This document shows, piece after piece, positions 1 to 12,114 of a stretch of 64,000 nucleotides of DNA. This DNA is from Lindgomyces ingoldianus (taxonomy: Eukaryota > Ascomycota > Dothideomycetes > Pleosporales > Lindgomycetaceae), in NCBI RefSeq assembly GCF_010093535.1, contig NW_022985207.1:223137-287136 (forward strand), given 5' to 3'. Numbering within the stretch: position 1 is the first letter of the stretch; each line of letters opens with the position of its first letter. The notes under the pieces are model-generated. The model saw only the letters and a program-made list of their open reading frames with translations. It was not told the origin of the DNA and ran no database searches. A program made the position numbers and the translations under genes.

Positions 1-1242
1 TATTACTAATCTAGTACAGTCTAAACTTTAATAGGGTCTATTTAGATGCTATCTATAAAAATTACATATTCTAAATACATAACTTTTAATTAGTAGAACT
101 TGCATTTGTCTATGTTAAGTTATAGACCTACTTCTTTTATAGCCTTTAGCACTAAGTGTACATGCTATTTATACTCTAAAGGGCTATTACTGTAGATTAG
201 AATATTATTAATATACATAGTGCAGAACACATCTAGGTAGGGTTAGAGTAAGTTATTTATAAAATGTTAAAAAGTACTAAGTGTGTTAGCTAAGCTTAAA
301 AGCATTACTAGGTACTTAAATAGTCTATATTAAGTCTAAAACGCTGTTAGCTACTTATTACTCTTTACTATTTTTAGCTTATTAAAGGCAGTAATAATAT
401 TTAACTTTATAAAATACTTTACTTTACTTAGTTAGCTTAAGGTTTTCTATAAAAAAAAATTAAGTATTAGTTTTTAATAGTAATAGTGTTTAGTTCTTAG
501 TAGTTAATGTAGAATTAAAGCCTACTTTTAGGTTTCTTTATAAATAGTATAAGTAACACTACTAGTAAAAAGCTAGCTTAAATAAACCTTTTTTTTAAGT
601 TTTTATTAAGGTATTTTTAAAGCACTTTTAATTTATTTAGTAACATCTTATATAGTAGCCTATAACTAAGTTATTTACTAGGCTTAAGAGTTATCTAGGA
701 ATTATATAAGTGTTGTATTAAAAGCTTATTAGACTTGTCTTAAAAAAAAACATGTAATAAGTTATAGTAGTCTTAAAAGACTATTATCTTTAAGTTAGTA
801 TGTTTTTAAAGAGCTAAAGCTTAGTCTATATTAGAAATTATAACTGCGTAGATTTTATAATCTAGTTATTAAGCTAGAGTTATAAATAGAGTAGGTTTTA
901 TATAGTAGATGTCTATCTACTGTTTAAGTTCTAGTTTATGTTTAAATTAAGTAAGTAAAGATTTTTTAAAAGCTTTTTTTTTTTTAAGTTTAAGTAGTTA
1001 TTAAATTATTTTATATAGCTTATTTTAGTAAAAGGCCTAGCTTATTAGCCTTACTTAAGTAGTTTTTTTTTAAGTTATTAAAAAGTAGGTCTAGAGACCT
1101 TCTATATTAAGTGCTACTTAAGTGTTATTTAGGTGTAAGTGTAAGCATATGTCTTAGCATTAAAAAAAGTTAAAGTTTAAAACTTACTCTTAGTAATTAA
1201 AGGCAACTTTATGCTAATATAGCTATAGTTGTTCTAGAATTA
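1..1242. other. AT-rich RIP-like DNA, no gene seen
   Basis: Almost entirely A+T with constant TA steps and stops in every frame; no frame of useful length. It looks like an old repeat destroyed by C-to-T mutation, but I could not assign it to the families recognised elsewhere in the window. Confidence 0.6.
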
Positions 1243-3098
1243 GGTTATAACATCCTATGTTTATTACATAGAGTTTAATCTACTCTTTATAGTGTTAGTA
1301 GGTAATTATAATAGTTATAGTATAAAAAATAAAACTTTTTTTAAGTTATTTTTTATTAAATCTAGTTAAGTAAATTATTTAAGTAAGTAGTGTTAATTAA
1401 AGATTTAGTTTACACACTAGTTTTTTATTAATATAACTTATGCTATTTACTTCTAAGTTAATAAAAGCTTATCTTAAAGCTAATATAGTTTTTTGTTATA
1501 AATATATAGTAATATTAACTTAGTACTTTTAGTTATTAGTAAGGAACTTAGCCTATAAGTTAGTAAAGATTTAGTGTTAAATTAGTCCTAAGAGGTAACT
1601 TAGCTCTAAAACAAGCCTTTTTATAGGCTCTTACTGCTATAGCTATAGCTACATTAAGAGTAGTAAGAGAGATTAGAGCTTAACTATAAGTTAAAGCTCT
1701 TATAAAAATAAAATTAAAATAGTAAGAATTTTTAATAAGTGCTAGCAGCGCTACTTATGTAGACTTAAAAAAGAGGAATAAAGTAGTTTTAAAAAATATA
1801 ACTATACTTATTATACTTAAAGCATTAACTTTTTTTTTTATAATTTTTACACTTTTTAGAACTAACTAAAGCATAATTTAAATTAATTTTTATTATGTTA
1901 AAGGTCTTATTTGTAACTGCGCTAGTTTAGGGGCGTATTAAGGCTTATATAGAGAGGAACCTTATGTTATTATTGTAGGTAGTAATTAAGTTTACATACG
2001 CATTAAGGTTGTTTAGAAGGGGTTCTTCTACTATAGCATATTACAGTTTAGTTAAGAGGAAGTTATATAAGGCTATAATTAGACTTATCTTATTTAGGCC
2101 TATATTAAATGCAAGTTAGTAAAACTTAGTAAAGTGTAAAGTAAAGCTTTTTTTTTATTATAAAGTGTTTAGGTAACTTAGGGCTGTTAACTTTTTATTT
2201 AAGTCTTTATAAGTTACTTATAAAAACACTATAAATTAATTTAAGTTAATAATATTTTTATTTATTAGTAAGTTAATTAAAGCTGTTACATTATAGTTAA
2301 GTTAAAAGTAAGTATATAGTAACTAAAAGTGTTTAAAAGAGAATTAGTCTATGTTTCCTTTAAGTTTATATTAAAGCTTATATAGAAAAAAAGGTAGGTC
2401 TTTTTATTTTTTATTAAATAGTAGAGGATTAAGAAGTTAGTTAGATTTTATTACTAAGTTAGAAAAGTTATAGGTTATAAGTAGTGTTAGGTAAAAAAGA
2501 GTTAAGCTATCTCTAGACTTCTAAGTAAGCTTTAAGGCTAGTAAGTTCTTAGTTCCTACTACTATAACAAAAGTTAAGGCAGAAATAGACTACTTAATAA
2601 CATAAAGCTATTTTTTAAAGTCTTTTTAAAAAGCTTTAAAGCTTATAATGTAGCAGCTTTCTTATAAAGTAAGTGCTTTTTAAAAAGCTTTTTAGCTTAC
2701 TTTAATAGCTTAGAGTTATGTAAGTACTAAGCTTATTAGATTAGATTTAGAGGCTATTTTTAGCTAAGTTTTTAACACAACATAATGTTATAATTATGCA
2801 TAAGTAAGGTTATAAAGCTTTATAAAGGTCTAGTTTAATTACTATATAAAGTATTATAGTAAGTATAAAACATTGTGTAAAGAACAAAAAGGTTTAAAAA
2901 AATTAGTAATTAAATACTTAGCTTAAAAGTCTAAGCGCTTTAGGTATAAATTAAGCCTATTCTAGGTTTAGTTAGTGTTAAGGCAGTTTATGCTTAAGTT
3001 TATGTCTATGTTGTGTTATGTTTGTGTTAGACATGCACTAATAATACTCTAGTACACGTCTAATATATTTATGTCTAGGATCTGGGGAGGATACTGTG
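1243..3098. repeat. Tandem direct repeat, copy 1 (degenerate element)
   Basis: This block of about 1.85 kb is repeated immediately downstream in the same orientation, matching throughout with mostly C/T and G/A differences. It opens with a motif like AACATCCTATGTTTATTACA and ends just after a purine-rich run near 3078 (GGATCTGGGGAGGATAC). The purine run followed by TGTGAC resembles the polypurine tract and LTR start of a retrotransposon, so this may be a recombined gypsy-type element. No coding frame survives. Boundaries are good to about 5 bp. Confidence 0.65.
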
Positions 3099-4951
3099 AC
3101 AACATCTTATGTTTATTATATAGAGCTTAATCTGCTTCTTATAGTATTAGTAGGTAATTATAATAGTTATAGTATAAAAGATAAAACCTTTTTTAAGTTA
3201 TTTTTTATTAAATTTAGTTAAGTAAATTATTTAAGTAAGTAGTGTTAATTAAAAATTTAGTTTACACACTAGTTTTTTATTAATGTAACTTATGCTATTT
3301 ACTTCTAAGTTAATAAAAGCTTATATTAAAGCTAATATAGTTTCTTATTATAAATATATAAAAATATTAACTTAGTACTTTTAGTTATTAGTAGAAGACT
3401 TAGCTTATAAGTTAGTAAAAATCTAGTGTTAAATTAGTTTTAAGAGGCAACTTAGCTCTAGGACAAGCCTTTTTATAGGCTTCTACTACTATAGCTGCAG
3501 CTATGTTAAGAGTAGTAAAAAGAATTAAAGCTTAAATATAAGTTAAAGCCTTTATAAAAATAAAATTAAAATAGTAAAGATCTTTAATAAGTGCTAGCTA
3601 CGCTACTTGCGCAGACTTAAAAAAAAAATAAAGTAGTTTTAAAAAATATAACTATGCTTACTACACTTAAAGTATTAACTTTTTTTTTATAATTTTTACA
3701 CTTTTTAAAACTAACTAAAGCATAATTTAAATTAATTTTTATTATGTTAAGGTTTTTATTTATAACTGCGCTAGTTTAGAGGCGTATTAGGGCTTATATA
3801 GGAAGAAACCTTATGTTATTATTATAGGTAGTAATTAGGTTTATATATGTGTTAAAGTTGTTTAGAAGGGGTTCTTCTACTATAGCGTGTTATAGTTTAG
3901 TTAAAAAGGAGTTATATAAGGCTATAATTAGACCTATCTTATTTAGGCCTATATTAGATGTAAGTTAGTAAAACTTAGTAAAGTGTAAAGTAAAGCTTTT
4001 TTTATTTATTATAAAGTGTTTAGGTAACTTAAGGCTATTAACTTTTTATTTAGGTTTTTATAAGTTACTTATAAAAACACTATAAATTAATTTAAGTTAA
4101 TAATATTTTTATTTATTAGTAAGTTAATTAAAGCTGTTATATTATAGTTAAGTTAAAAGTAAGTATATAGTAACTAGAAGTGTTTAAAAAAGAATTAGTT
4201 TATATTTTTTTTAAGTTTATATTAAAGCTTGTATAGAAAAAAAAGTAAGTCTTTCTATTTTTTATTAAACAGTAGGGGATTAAAGAGTTAGTTAGATTTT
4301 ATTACTAAGTTAAAAAAGTTACAGGTTATAAGTAGTGTTAGGTAGAAAAAAGTTAAGCTATCTCTAGACTTCTAAGTAAGCTTTAAGGCTAGTAAGTTCT
4401 TAGTTTCTACTACTATAATAAAAGTTAAGGCAGAAATAGACTACTTAATAATATAAAGCTATTTTTTAAAGTCTTTTTAAAAAGCTTTAAAGTTTATAAC
4501 ATAGTAGCTTTTTTATAAAGTAAGCGCTTTTTAGAAAGCTTTTTAGCTTACTTTAATAGCTTAGAGTTATGTAAGTACTAAGCTTATTAAATTAAATTTA
4601 GAGGCTATTTTTAGCTAAAGTTTTAACATAATATAATGTTATAATTATACATAAGTAAGGTTATAGAGCTTTACAAAGGTCTAGTTTAATTACTATGTAA
4701 AGTATTATAGTAAGTATAAGATGTTATATAAGAAATAAAAAGGTTTAAAAAAAATTAGTAATTAAATACTTAGCTTAAAAGTCTAAGCGCTTTAAGTATA
4801 AATTAAGCCTGTTCTAGGTTTAGTTAGTGTTAAGGCAGTTTATGCTTAAGTTTATGTCTGTGTTATGTTGTGTTTATGTTAGACATGCACTAATAATACT
4901 CTAGTACACATCTAATACGGTTATGTCTGGGATCCGAGGAGGATACCGTGA
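3099..4951. repeat. Tandem direct repeat, copy 2 (degenerate element)
   Basis: Second copy of the preceding block, aligned end to end with it: it starts with AACATCTTATGTTTATTATA and ends with GGATCCGAGGAGGATAC followed by CGTGAC. Differences from copy 1 are mainly transitions, the direction RIP produces. Sequence after 4955 (TGGCTAGAGAGGTGGAGC) differs from what follows copy 1, so the tandem array stops here. Confidence 0.65.
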
Positions 4952-6544
4952 CATGGCTAGAGAGGTGGAGCAGACGCAACTAACCATAATTTAAATATGT
5001 TTTACACAACGCATGCTAGAGCAAACTGCATGCAAATTAGCATAAAGGTGCACTTACCTTAGGTATACATTTTTTTTTAAAAAAGAATATAAGAAACACA
5101 TAAGCTAACAGAGAAACAGCGTTACTAGGGTTTATCTAAAGAAATTCTAACTAACTAGCGCGTCTAAAAGAGGAGATTCCGCTAAACTTTTCGTTCTGCA
5201 AACCCGAATATAATAAGCAGAGCAAGCTCTGCTAATAATAGTATAATAATTTTTTATGTAATATAGTATAGTATAGTATTACCTAGAACTGTTACTATTT
5301 TCTATATTCTTAATTTCCACCTTATAGGTATAAAAATTATGCCTAACTTTTCTATTCTACTTATAGTAGCTTTTTAAACATACTCTTTTTACAAGTGTTT
5401 TACTTGTTGTAGTAATTAAATTAAATACTTTGCTAACTATTTAATGTGTTTATATACTACTATTTATAGTTCTTACAAGTGTAAAGATAATAAAAGATAG
5501 TGTCTACTTCTTTATTACTGTAATACTTTGTACTAAAGTAACGTACTTATTATTAATAAGCTATATTTTTTATGCTTTTATTTTTTAAGCTTCTAACTAC
5601 TACCTAAGATAATATCTTATGTATTAAAGGCTAGACATATTAAAATTAAATATATTTTTATCTACATACTCTACTTAACTTTTATATCTTAAACTAGTGT
5701 AAACTAGAGGCAGATAATTACTAACTTTTAAATGCATTTTACTAGTAATTATATAAATAGTTTTAGTGTCTTTTTAGCTTAAGTGTACGTTTAATAAAGT
5801 TATTAACTTAATTCTTACTAATAAGCTTTTTATTCTGCTTTTATTACATTTTATTAGCTATATATTATTCTAAAGCCTTTAACAAGAGCACACTATGTAA
5901 AGCAAAGTTAAAAGTTTAGCGTATTGTTACATTAATGCCATCTTCTATTATATTAATATTATATTATATGTTAGAGATCTAATCAATTAGCTTAGCGCAT
6001 TAGAGGCTCTAAACTTATTATTTTTTAGTTTAGTCTGTTTAAGCCTTGCGTTGTTGTGGTATTTTATGTTATTGTTGCACGGGCGTTTTAGTGGGGATGC
6101 TGCGGCGCTCGCTTCGGTGCGGCGCTGGCATATGAAACACGCTCCGTTTAGCAATGGTTTTTTATTTTTTTTAATAGTATATAGTATATGAAAGAGATAG
6201 GTAGGAAACTACGCTTAGTACCTTAATTAAATTTTTTAAGCGTTTAAACCTACCCTCTTAGGCCTAGCCTCCACTTAATTAGGCTCGTGTTGAAGCCTCG
6301 GACAACACCTACAGGTGCTCGACCTGTCTATTCCGAACACTGTGAGTACATAAATAACAATGAGTTTCACTTTTTTTTTAAGAACAGGTATACGTATGGA
6401 GAGATTAATCCCTATGGGGATCCAATGTGGTATTTTGATAATGGATTCGTGAAAGCCCATAACACCCAAGGGTTCAGTTTAGTAATTGAAATATTTAAGA
6501 ATAATACAAATCGTTCTAGGTAAAGCAACGCCCTCGCCTATTAA
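4952..6544. other. Gene-free AT-rich DNA grading into ordinary DNA
   Basis: No coding frame is convincing. The block is AT-rich to about 6270, apart from a short GC-rich patch at about 6075-6135 that contains GCGGCGCTCGC and GTGCGGCGCTGG. From 6270 base composition becomes normal; this is the 3' flank of the membrane protein gene that ends at 6545. Confidence 0.5.
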
Positions 6545-8513
6545 CTACCCGTGCTTAGGTGTCTGCGGCTGGTCGGTATCTCTAAGAGCGGCCCTATTTG
6601 CAGGTAGGTATAATGAAGCCTTGAGCAAGGCCGACTCATGGGTGATTGGAATCTCTTCAGGATTATCGTGCCATGTGCCCTCACTGGCACCAGCATAGGC
6701 CATTCGCTGTAGCTGCAAGCTATCATCGAGCAGCCACTGAAGTCGCCGGTCTTCGCCCTTGTGAATCCAGCGTTGAACCCATCCTGTAGCTGTGCCAATC
6801 ATGAAGCTGAGCCAGATGAAGAAGGAAGAGAATGCGACGATGATGGCAATACCGAGCACGCTGAAGTTTTGGTACTTGCCTGTACTTCGAAGTATCTGCG
6901 TCCTACAAAGATTCTCTTCAAATGAATTTTGGGGGTCCGAACCAGGCCTCGTATAGTTGATACCGGGATTCTGCGAGGATGGGCCCATCGCGATTTCGAC
7001 CATGGCTTGCTGCAATCTGGCTAGCGAAGCATCGAACCACCCTTGGACTTCCGTGATCCATTGCGTATTGGAAAGCTCATGTTGGAGGTACTGGTATACC
7101 GACTCACTGGCACGGAGAGAGGCTGCACCTCGCGGACCGATAGTCCAATATATGTTATTGTAGTATATGGCGTTCCAGATATAGCGGACCGCGGCATTCT
7201 GCTTGGAATTGAGATTCAATCCCTGTGTCGATTCCCGTAGTGTCCTGACTCGCGAAAGGCTTGAGCACTGTGATGTAGAGGGACGACAGAACTGATGCTG
7301 GTCCACACAGCCGAGTACCGTTACAAAGTTGTCTGGCAAGTAGAAGGTTTGGTCCTTGCCCCTTTGCCTACGAACTGTGGACTTCGTGGCACCGAAGATG
7401 AGGTCCGTATTGGAGACATCGAAAACTACGGAGTTGGCACTGATGAAAGCTATGGTAATGTCTGCCTGCTCGGCTGGTATAGTCTGAATTTCCGAAGTCC
7501 AGTTGGCACTAACATCGGGAGAGAAAGCTCTATGACTAAATTTTAGCTGTACACAGTTCAAGTTTGGTTGGAGGATCTTACGTCAACTGATAGCTAATCC
7601 TGTCTGACACACTATGGTCGTTATAGATGAAGCTCAAATTGCCTGGGTAAAGATCTTGAATGTTCCCGAGAGAGTAATTATAATACGTATTCCCTGAACC
7701 GTCGGGGCCCGTACTCAAGAACTTCGTGGCGTTGATTGGTGCACAAGTGGTGAGTCGACGATATGCAACCCTGTCCTCCTCCTGCGCATTCAGGCCAAGG
7801 TCGAAGTGCGAATTGAGTTGTCCTGTATCCATTTGATAAACTGCCGACAGTGAGGGGAAACATAGACTGGGTGAAAAGGGGCAGTGCACCCCAGATGTGC
7901 CATTCCAGCCGAGTTTTCGTGCCATATAGGCTCCACATTGTGTCGAAGCCGTAGAGTTGGTACTATAACAAGCCCGGCTATAGCTCGCTGCAGCAAGAGC
8001 ATCTGCCGCAACCTTAGTCCGGAAACCACCCTGGTTGAGAGGGTCCTCGGAAGATGGAGCCCAGTAACTGCAGCCAGGACTGTCGATGAGCGTCTCGTTG
8101 CCAGCGGCTTTTGTGACTTCAGCCGTCAAAATACTAGCTGCGCGAAAGGCACCAAGACTAGACAAAGCAAGAAGGAGAAGTGGCAGAGAACGGAGGAGTG
8201 GTCTTTTTGCAACCCCTCTCCAGCGGAAGGCTATCCTAGCCAGTGATACGGCAGCGCTCATGGGAGCTTCAGAATTCCGGAGGATGGCCTGTTGTTGTAT
8301 GTGCATACCATCATACTCTTTACTGTTCGTGATTTCCTGATGGACGATGAAGGCCATTATGACCCAGAAGCGGGACCCAGCGATGGTAACATAAAGTGTC
8401 AGGAACGCAACAAGGAAGTATCCACTCCGAGAAGAAATCGTAATTGTGTTGCCGAAAGCGGCATTGTGGGACCAGTTGAACCATCCTCCAGTGTGTATGT
8501 GGTCGGAGGACAT
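6545..8513 (-). CDS. Conserved fungal multi-pass membrane protein, function unknown
   Basis: Two exons on the minus strand, 8513-7582 and 7535-6545, joined by a 46-nt intron (GTAAGA...TTTAG) that keeps frame through a phase-2 codon, giving 640 residues. Without the intron the first frame stops at 7578. The N-terminus has a hydrophobic segment near residues 29-58 (AFLTLYVTIAGSRFW) and a second near 104-126 (LLRSLPLLLLALSSLGAF). A long middle region with several N-glycosylation sequons (NGT, NST, NYS, NWT) looks extracytoplasmic. A third segment precedes the C-terminal tail (IAIIVAFSSFFIWLSFMIG). The tail motif DRRLQWLLDDSLQLQRMAYA looks like one I associate with an uncharacterised fungal family; no enzymatic motif is seen. 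The gene is probably real and intact, but its function is unknown. Confidence 0.75.
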
Positions 8514-9533
8514 TTTGAAGACGACTCTTGAAGTACGAGACGCGGTTGTGACTTAGAATAATCTAGAAACGGAAGTTCTGGATGGATCAAACACTAAGAC
8601 GGTGTTTTGTGCACACGACTTTGTCTGTGGTGTCTCTATATAATTGACAGGCAGCAAAGACTCAGCTCCATCTCTAATCGGCGAACTCGGAAGAAAATGC
8701 TCCGACTTCGTAAGATTAGTAGGCCAAATGAGCGCATCTCAGCTACCAATTGGCATCCCATATGCAGCCGTGGCCGCAAGTCATGGTGGCTTCCATGGTA
8801 TTGATAGGCTCTCCCTTGCTTACATCTCCTTCTCCGATGTTGTTATGGCAGAACATCGCCGATCTCGCCTGGGGTATAATAATGAGGAGGAGCTGTTGTT
8901 GTCTCGACCAATGTCATGGTTAACATTGACATACTCCCAACATGCCTGCTAGCCTTCTCGGGCAAATTTTGACGAACACACGTTAGGTCGCACCGCATCT
9001 AATATTACGTGAAATGGCGCTTCTGATTTGGCCTTTTCCGGTCTACAGCTCTCATCGGTGGTCCTTCAGCTTTAGCCTTACAATCCATACAAGCATTAAG
9101 TGGGCAAAGCTTGCCTGCCATAGCTGGGGCGGATAATCGTTTCCGGCAGCCTGCATGCGCCGCATCGGAGGGGTCTGTTTCCTGGCTCCATGCACCAATA
9201 CCACCCGGGGCGTTCGTCGCAATGCGTAAGCATGAGGTTCCCACGGGTGACCTTCAGGGTTTAGAGCGGATGAACACACCGACTCTGTCGGCATCGTATT
9301 CCTTACAAGAGGGAATACGAAGATTGAGCCTTCGGAGGCATTATTGGTTTCAGCCGCATTAACATCGTTCAGAACTGCCAAGAAGCAGACCAAAGAGCGA
9401 GGCAACGGCATAGAGACAACATACAGATCTAATAGTAATTCATGTATGATATTAAATATTACAGATGGGACTATAATCCTTAGGAAACCCTTCAGTAACT
9501 TGTGCGAACAATTCAGTCATCTCACGGTAGGGC
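8514..9533. other. Spacer between two minus-strand genes
   Basis: Normal base composition. It holds the upstream region of the membrane protein gene (8514 onward) and the 3' flank of the fasciclin gene. Short frames on both strands (for example 9052-9411 minus and 8644-8952 plus) have no recognisable motif, and I do not call them genes. Confidence 0.4.
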
Positions 9534-10955
9534 TCATAACAGGGCCGAGCAAGATATAGCAATAGCTACAACAATCGAAAGCCTCGAAGAGGTGAGTCCA
9601 GGCGCAGATCCCCTGGCCAAACCAGTATACACCTAGTAAAATTAGCAATCCGAGCTCTTGTTGATTATCAGCAATGGACACATGAAGAACTTACATTATC
9701 AATGTAATGAACAACGCCATTCTTGATCATCACATCTGACTTTACAATAGTTGCATTATTGACTGAAAAAGATCCGTCGCTATTGACAGTAATATTAACT
9801 GAATCACCGGCGCTAGTTTTGTACATGCCAGCACTTAGGCTTGGGCTTGTAGCCAGGGTATTCGGCAAGACATAGCGCTGTAAAGAGATAGCATCTAAGA
9901 CTTGCCCAGTCAAGACAGCGTCGGTGGGAACAAAGACGGTAATGCGCGGCGTCTTTGAGACCGAGTCGAGCATGCCTGCTTGGGCAAGGGAATTTGCGAA
10001 TGCTGTACCATTGGTTTGCTGAAGAGTTGATGCAAGATCACCAAAGAGGGTAAAGAAGCTAGAGGGCGTGTAAGTCGCGATCAACAAGTCATTAATTGCG
10101 GACATACCTATCGACTTTCCGTATAGCTCCATTGTTGTATATCGTCTCACTCAATGATGCCTCAGCCACACTGCCAAAACCGGAGGAGACTAGTAAGGAC
10201 GACTCGTTCAGCTGCCGTCGATACTGCTTGGAGTATGGTTCGAAGGATCTCTTCTTCTTTGGCTTTGGTGGTATAGATGGACACCCTGCGGGTTCGGGCT
10301 CTGGAGTTGGCTGGGGCGCTGCTGGACTTGAAGTCGACGGTTGTGAGTGCAAGGTGGGTACCAGAGTGCTCTCCAGCACCGAAAGCGAGGTCGAAGATAC
10401 CGGTGCTGAGATAGACGTAGTAAACGTGGGGCTGGAGCTTAATGAAGATGAAGACGTCGCAGACGGCACTGAGCTTGAGGCTGACAATGCTGATCCGAGG
10501 CTCGACTGGATGAGGCTGAAGCTAGAGGTGGTTTGTGAGGCTGAAGCCGAAGCTGGCCCAAGGTTGACAAATTCCGCGTCTGTCAAATTAGTGATGAGAT
10601 TTGTCGGCTGAAGGTTTAGGTTGCCTTGGTTTGACCTGTCTGTGAAGAGCAGCGCAATTGCGGCGGCGTAGTCGGGAATGCTTCGGCGGTGGAGACCATA
10701 CGCGCGGCGGGAAAGTGATCCGTTGAAAGATTGCTGGAATGTGGCGACCGCTGCATTTGAAGGAGCAAATACCGTGTAATTCTTAGCAGAGTTCAGATTC
10801 ATAAGAAGGTCAGGATGCTCTTCTAGCAGTTGAGCAAACGCTTGCGTGTCAGGATCACTTCGGAGAACAGCGAGAAGATCGGATCCTCCAGGAGGAACAG
10901 TTTGACATACAGCCAAAGATGAGGCGAGAATGCAAACGGATATGTTGAGTTTCAT
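9534..10955 (-). CDS. Fasciclin (FAS1) repeat protein with GPI-anchor signal
   Basis: Three exons: 10955-10108, 10058-9695 and 9632-9534, 436 residues. The 49-nt intron (GTATGT...TCTAG) and 62-nt intron (GTAAGT...ACTAG) both keep frame. The start at 10955 gives a signal peptide (MKLNISVCILASSLAVC); longer upstream reading lacks an ATG. FAS1 domain 1 begins at DLLAVL and shows NYTVFAPSNAAV; domain 2 shows ITVFVPTDAV and ends KNGVVHYIDN. Exon 3 adds a short linker and a hydrophobic end (LSIVVAIAISCSALL), the usual form of a GPI-attachment signal. FAS1 proteins act in surface adhesion. Domain 1 is split by a Ser/Thr/Pro-rich and basic insert (KPKKKRS) before its final strand, which resumes at NNGAIRKVDS. 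Skipping exon 3 would leave a protein with no GPI signal. Confidence 0.88.
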
Positions 10956-12114
10956 AATGAGTGAAGAAAGACAGTTTACTGAGAGGAAGCAACAAAATAG
11001 TATTGTGACAACTCTAACGAGACACAATGCAATGAGTTCGAGATTGGGGTTCAGATCATGATGGAAGGAGGTCGCATTTCCCAGTTAAAGACGTTCTGTA
11101 AATTCAGCTATGAGACATTTGTGATTTCCCTTGTCAGCCTCCAAGGCCAGACGAGCACATATTGAGCCATTCATTCGAGCCTAAAAATGGGCTCTTCTAT
11201 TGAATGCGGAGATTAGACGGGAAGCCACTAGCCCACGCAGCCGGAAACAGGAAATAAGTGGGCTTTCATCGGTTTTCTGGCTGAGGTGGTCCCAAGGCTG
11301 AACTTTCAGGACGAAATTGCTGCCGTCGACATCCCGAGTGGGGTCCATACGATGGATTGTGGACATCCAAGACAACGAGGCTGGGGCCCGGACTCAGCCA
11401 GCCCCAGTCTGCAAGGAATCCTGCATTGGTGCAGCATGCTTATTACTCCTCCAACCAAGACTGTCAGGCGGATTTCGATGACGCACCTGGAATCCGATGT
11501 CCATATATCACGCCATCCTATGCGGGTGCGTGTACGGGATTGTAGTGTTTTTGTCGGCGAAAAATGGCTGCCTCATTAGCTAGCACATCCCTGAGTCGGC
11601 CATTTCCGGAACTCCACATCAGCTCTGTTAGCATGTCCTTACGGTAGGTACGCTAGACGGCGGGTTTCTCGTGCGGAAGGTGTTCTCGCGCAAACGCACT
11701 ATAGCGAGTCCTTATTAAAATATCGCATTGTGATCCACCGCTATATGATTTGCTATAGTGACGCGTGAACAGTCAATCCAGCGAGCTATTACCAGCTTTC
11801 TCAATAGTCCTTTTAAGTAAATAGGCTATTGTAAAAGTGTACAGAGTATCTAAATTAGCAATATATAACTATTTTAATAGCGAGATAAATTCAATGAATT
11901 TCTACGCGTTTTCATAGTAATAAGAGTTACTAAGAGATTTAAGTTACTTAATAGTAGAGCATAGTATTTATAATGTTAAGAAAAAGATACTAGCTTAGTA
12001 GTAAAATACATTATATATGTTAGAAACCTACTAGTATATCTCTACTTAACACTAATTAGGTATTTAAAATTATTTCAACTTTACTACTTACTCTCTCTAC
12101 TATTTTACTATATA
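10956..12114. other. Gene-free flank
   Basis: From 10956 to about 11700 base composition is normal: the promoter side of the fasciclin gene and short frames without motifs. From about 11700 to 12112 the DNA turns AT-rich and RIP-like, leading into the transposon. No gene is supported. Confidence 0.5.

Noticed and set aside
6287..6523. 78-codon plus-strand frame downstream of the membrane protein gene
   Set aside because: No motif, opposing frame of similar size, and position in a 3' flank near AT-rich DNA.
9052..9411. Minus-strand frame of 119 codons starting MPLPRSLVCFLAVL, possibly a small secreted protein
   Set aside because: Weak hydrophobic core, possible splice sites inside, overlapping frames on both strands, and no motif; it lies in the 3' flank of another gene.
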